Source of the DNA: Saprospiraceae bacterium
Lineage (GTDB): Bacteria; Bacteroidota; Bacteroidia; Chitinophagales; Saprospiraceae
Reading direction: 5' to 3'
NCBI GenBank assembly: GCA_020629035.1
Contig: JAHDEC010000010.1
Location: forward strand, 64,001-128,000
Length of the DNA: 64,000 nt
Within the stretch, counting starts at the first letter, position 1; each line of letters opens with the position of its first letter. Positions 62,367-64,000 of the stretch are shown here, piece by piece. The translations under genes and the position numbers were made by a program. Under the pieces are notes generated by a model that worked only from the letters and a program-made list of their open reading frames with translations, made no database searches and was not told the DNA's origin.

Positions 62367-64000
62367 ATGCGACTTAAAACAGGAATACTTTCAAGATTAA
62401 AATGGAAAAATATAGGCTATGCTTTTTTCATAGTTATTTTATTACCCTTCCTTGCCTTCTTCCTTTTAAGAGCCCTCGTTGCGTACGAAATTATCGATGA
62501 TCTACCATCTAAGCGAGAACTACGGAAAATAAGCAATCCCTTAGCATCAGAAATTTATTCAGACCAAGGAAAGTTGTTTGGTCGCTTTTATGTTGAAAAT
62601 AGATCACAGCTAAACCCAGAAGATTTAAATGATGATTATAAAAATGCTCTAGTGGCTACTGAAGATCATCGTTTTTATAAGCACAAAGGCATTGACCATA
62701 AAAGTCTGGCTAGAGTCTTAATAAAGTCCATCCTCCTCCAGCGCGATGCCAGTGGAGGTGGTAGTACTATTTCGCAACAATTAGCTAAAAACTTATATCC
62801 AAGAAAGCGCTATAAAGCACTCAGTACAGTGTTTAATAAGTTTAGGGAAATGGAAATCGCAAAGCGATTAGAAAAGGTTTACAGCAAGGAAGAAATCCTG
62901 ACGCTATATTCTAATACAGTCTCCTTTGGCGAGAGGGCTTTTGGTCTACCTACAGCATCTGAACGATTTTTTAATAAGTCCCCTAAAGACTTAAGTTTAG
63001 AAGAGTCTGCAACCTTGATTGGTTTGCTTAAAGCCACTTCATATTTCAGTCCTCGTAATCACCCAGAAAGGGCCAAGGGGAGAAGAAACGTGGTCCTGAG
63101 TCAAATGGAAAAAAATGGTTTCATAACAACCGAGTTAGCTTCCTTAACAAAAGCCAAACCATTAAGCTTAGATTACCAAGCTCCTTCCGACGTCAATGAA
63201 TTAGCTCGATATTTCAAGCAACAAGTTAAAAAAGAATTTACTGCATGGAGTAAAGCTAACCCTCGGGAAGATGGATCATCTTATGATATATATCGGGATG
63301 GCTTAAAAATTTACACCTCCATAGATTATGATTTACAAATTGCCGGGGAATTATTTATGAATTCACATATGAAGCAACTCCAAAAAACCTTTAATGACAG
63401 TTGGAAAGGCGGCAATATGTTTGGATCAAATACGAAAATAATCGACGAAAAAATAGTCCAAGACAGTTACTACAAATCATTAATTAAACAAGGGAAATCA
63501 CCCAAAGAAGCCCTTGCCGCCTTTACCACTAAAGGACCTAGAAAAATCTGGACATGGGGAGGATATGAAACGAAAGAAATCACTAAAATAGACTCCATTA
63601 AACACTATCTAGGATTACTGCACGCCGGCCTTATGGCAGCCAATCCTAAATCAGGAGCCATTAAAGCTTGGGTAGGTGGTAACGACTATGGCCAATTTCA
63701 GTATGATAATATTTTAGGCTCAAGGCAAGTGGGTTCTACCTTTAAGCCCATCGTATACTTAACTGCTTTAGAGAATGGTGCAGAGCCATGCAAGATGTAT
63801 GAAAATGAATTAAGAACTTATACCAATTACAAAGACTGGACACCAAAAAATGCAGATAGCAAGTATGGAGGATTAGCTTCTATGAAAGGCGCATTAACTC
63901 ACTCAATAAACACCGTATCAGTCCAAGTATTATTTGAAGCTGGTGTAAATGAGGTAGCAAAAATGGCCAGAAAACTGGGTGTTAATAGTGCGCTAAATCA
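62367..64000 (+). CDS. Class A penicillin-binding protein 1A-like (3' end outside window)
   Basis: The frame opens at ATG 62367 and is uninterrupted for 544 codons to the window edge. It begins with a short basic cytoplasmic tail and a membrane helix (about 18-40), then a GT51 transglycosylase domain with the catalytic Glu in TEDHRFYKHKGIDH (about 97-110) and GGSTISQQLAKNLYPRKR (about 130-148), and an acylserine transpeptidase domain with SxxK in VGSTFKP (about 453-459) and SxN in HSINT (about 511-515). The KTG motif would lie beyond the window. The enzyme polymerises and cross-links peptidoglycan from the lipid II made with the help of MurF. Confidence 0.95.
   Translation, partial: MRLKTGILSRLKWKNIGYAFFIVILLPFLAFFLLRALVAYEIIDDLPSKRELRKISNPLASEIYSDQGKLFGRFYVENRSQLNPEDLNDDYKNALVATEDHRFYKHKGIDHKSLARVLIKSILLQRDASGGGSTISQQLAKNLYPRKRYKALSTVFNKFREMEIAKRLEKVYSKEEILTLYSNTVSFGERAFGLPTASERFFNKSPKDLSLEESATLIGLLKATSYFSPRNHPERAKGRRNVVLSQMEKNGFITTELASLTKAKPLSLDYQAPSDVNELARYFKQQVKKEFTAWSKANPREDGSSYDIYRDGLKIYTSIDYDLQIAGELFMNSHMKQLQKTFNDSWKGGNMFGSNTKIIDEKIVQDSYYKSLIKQGKSPKEALAAFTTKGPRKIWTWGGYETKEITKIDSIKHYLGLLHAGLMAANPKSGAIKAWVGGNDYGQFQYDNILGSRQVGSTFKPIVYLTALENGAEPCKMYENELRTYTNYKDWTPKNADSKYGGLASMKGALTHSINTVSVQVLFEAGVNEVAKMARKLGVNSALN

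Overview
The window is a chromosomal segment of an AT-rich Bacteroidota bacterium, most like the gliding, type IX secretion (T9SS) using lineages such as Saprospiraceae or Cytophaga relatives (inference). The direct support is a porU-porV-gldJ-murF locus, a PorP/SprF family protein, T9SS type A and type B sorting domains on secreted proteins, many SPII lipoproteins, HisKA_3 sensor kinases, a bacterial type A RNase P RNA, and -7 elements of the TAnnTTTG type with little Shine-Dalgarno sequence. No tRNA, rRNA, CRISPR array, prophage or insertion sequence was seen.

Layout. 1-6927: 3' part of a giant beta-rich surface protein and a fibronectin-III partner, closed by a strong terminator. 7158-13106: a LuxR-type response regulator, a beta-propeller sensor kinase whose ATP-binding domain looks degenerate, and a convergent TPR sensor kinase with an intact one. 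13250-18213: ABC-F ATPase, TPR lipoprotein, M48 protease, Bax-inhibitor-1-like membrane protein. 18539-23280: a decaying island in which an intact ECF sigma factor sits between a lipoprotein gene with an in-frame TAA and a frameshifted membrane-anchored/beta-barrel gene; a worn partial duplicate of the barrel 3' end lies downstream, followed by about 500 bases of apparently empty DNA. 23281-25218: OmpA-family protein.

25659-35788 is the T9SS/gliding block: an arginase-fold protein that has lost metal ligands, murF, gldJ and a PorP/SprF protein leftward, then porU and porV rightward. PorU and PorV sort and attach proteins that carry C-terminal sorting domains, and three such cargo genes lie in the window: a peptidylarginine-deiminase-like enzyme, an M4 metalloprotease, and a 1741-residue lectin/SprB-repeat/CHU_C protein. 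35852-36246 is rnpB on the minus strand, tail to tail with porV.

36339-45172: NtrY-like kinase, rmlA and rmlB (dTDP-sugar synthesis), Omp28-like thioredoxin-fold lipoprotein, BON-LysM protein, OsmC, HupE/UreJ and MerC membrane proteins, a small exported protein. 45474-62266: the deiminase, DUF1572/DinB-like protein, small barrel, small membrane protein, M28 peptidase, M4 protease, giant lectin protein, EreA/ChaN-like protein, a membrane-TPR protein and a front-end fatty acid desaturase. The window ends inside a class A penicillin-binding protein gene. Genes are often packed tail to tail with zero or negative spacing.
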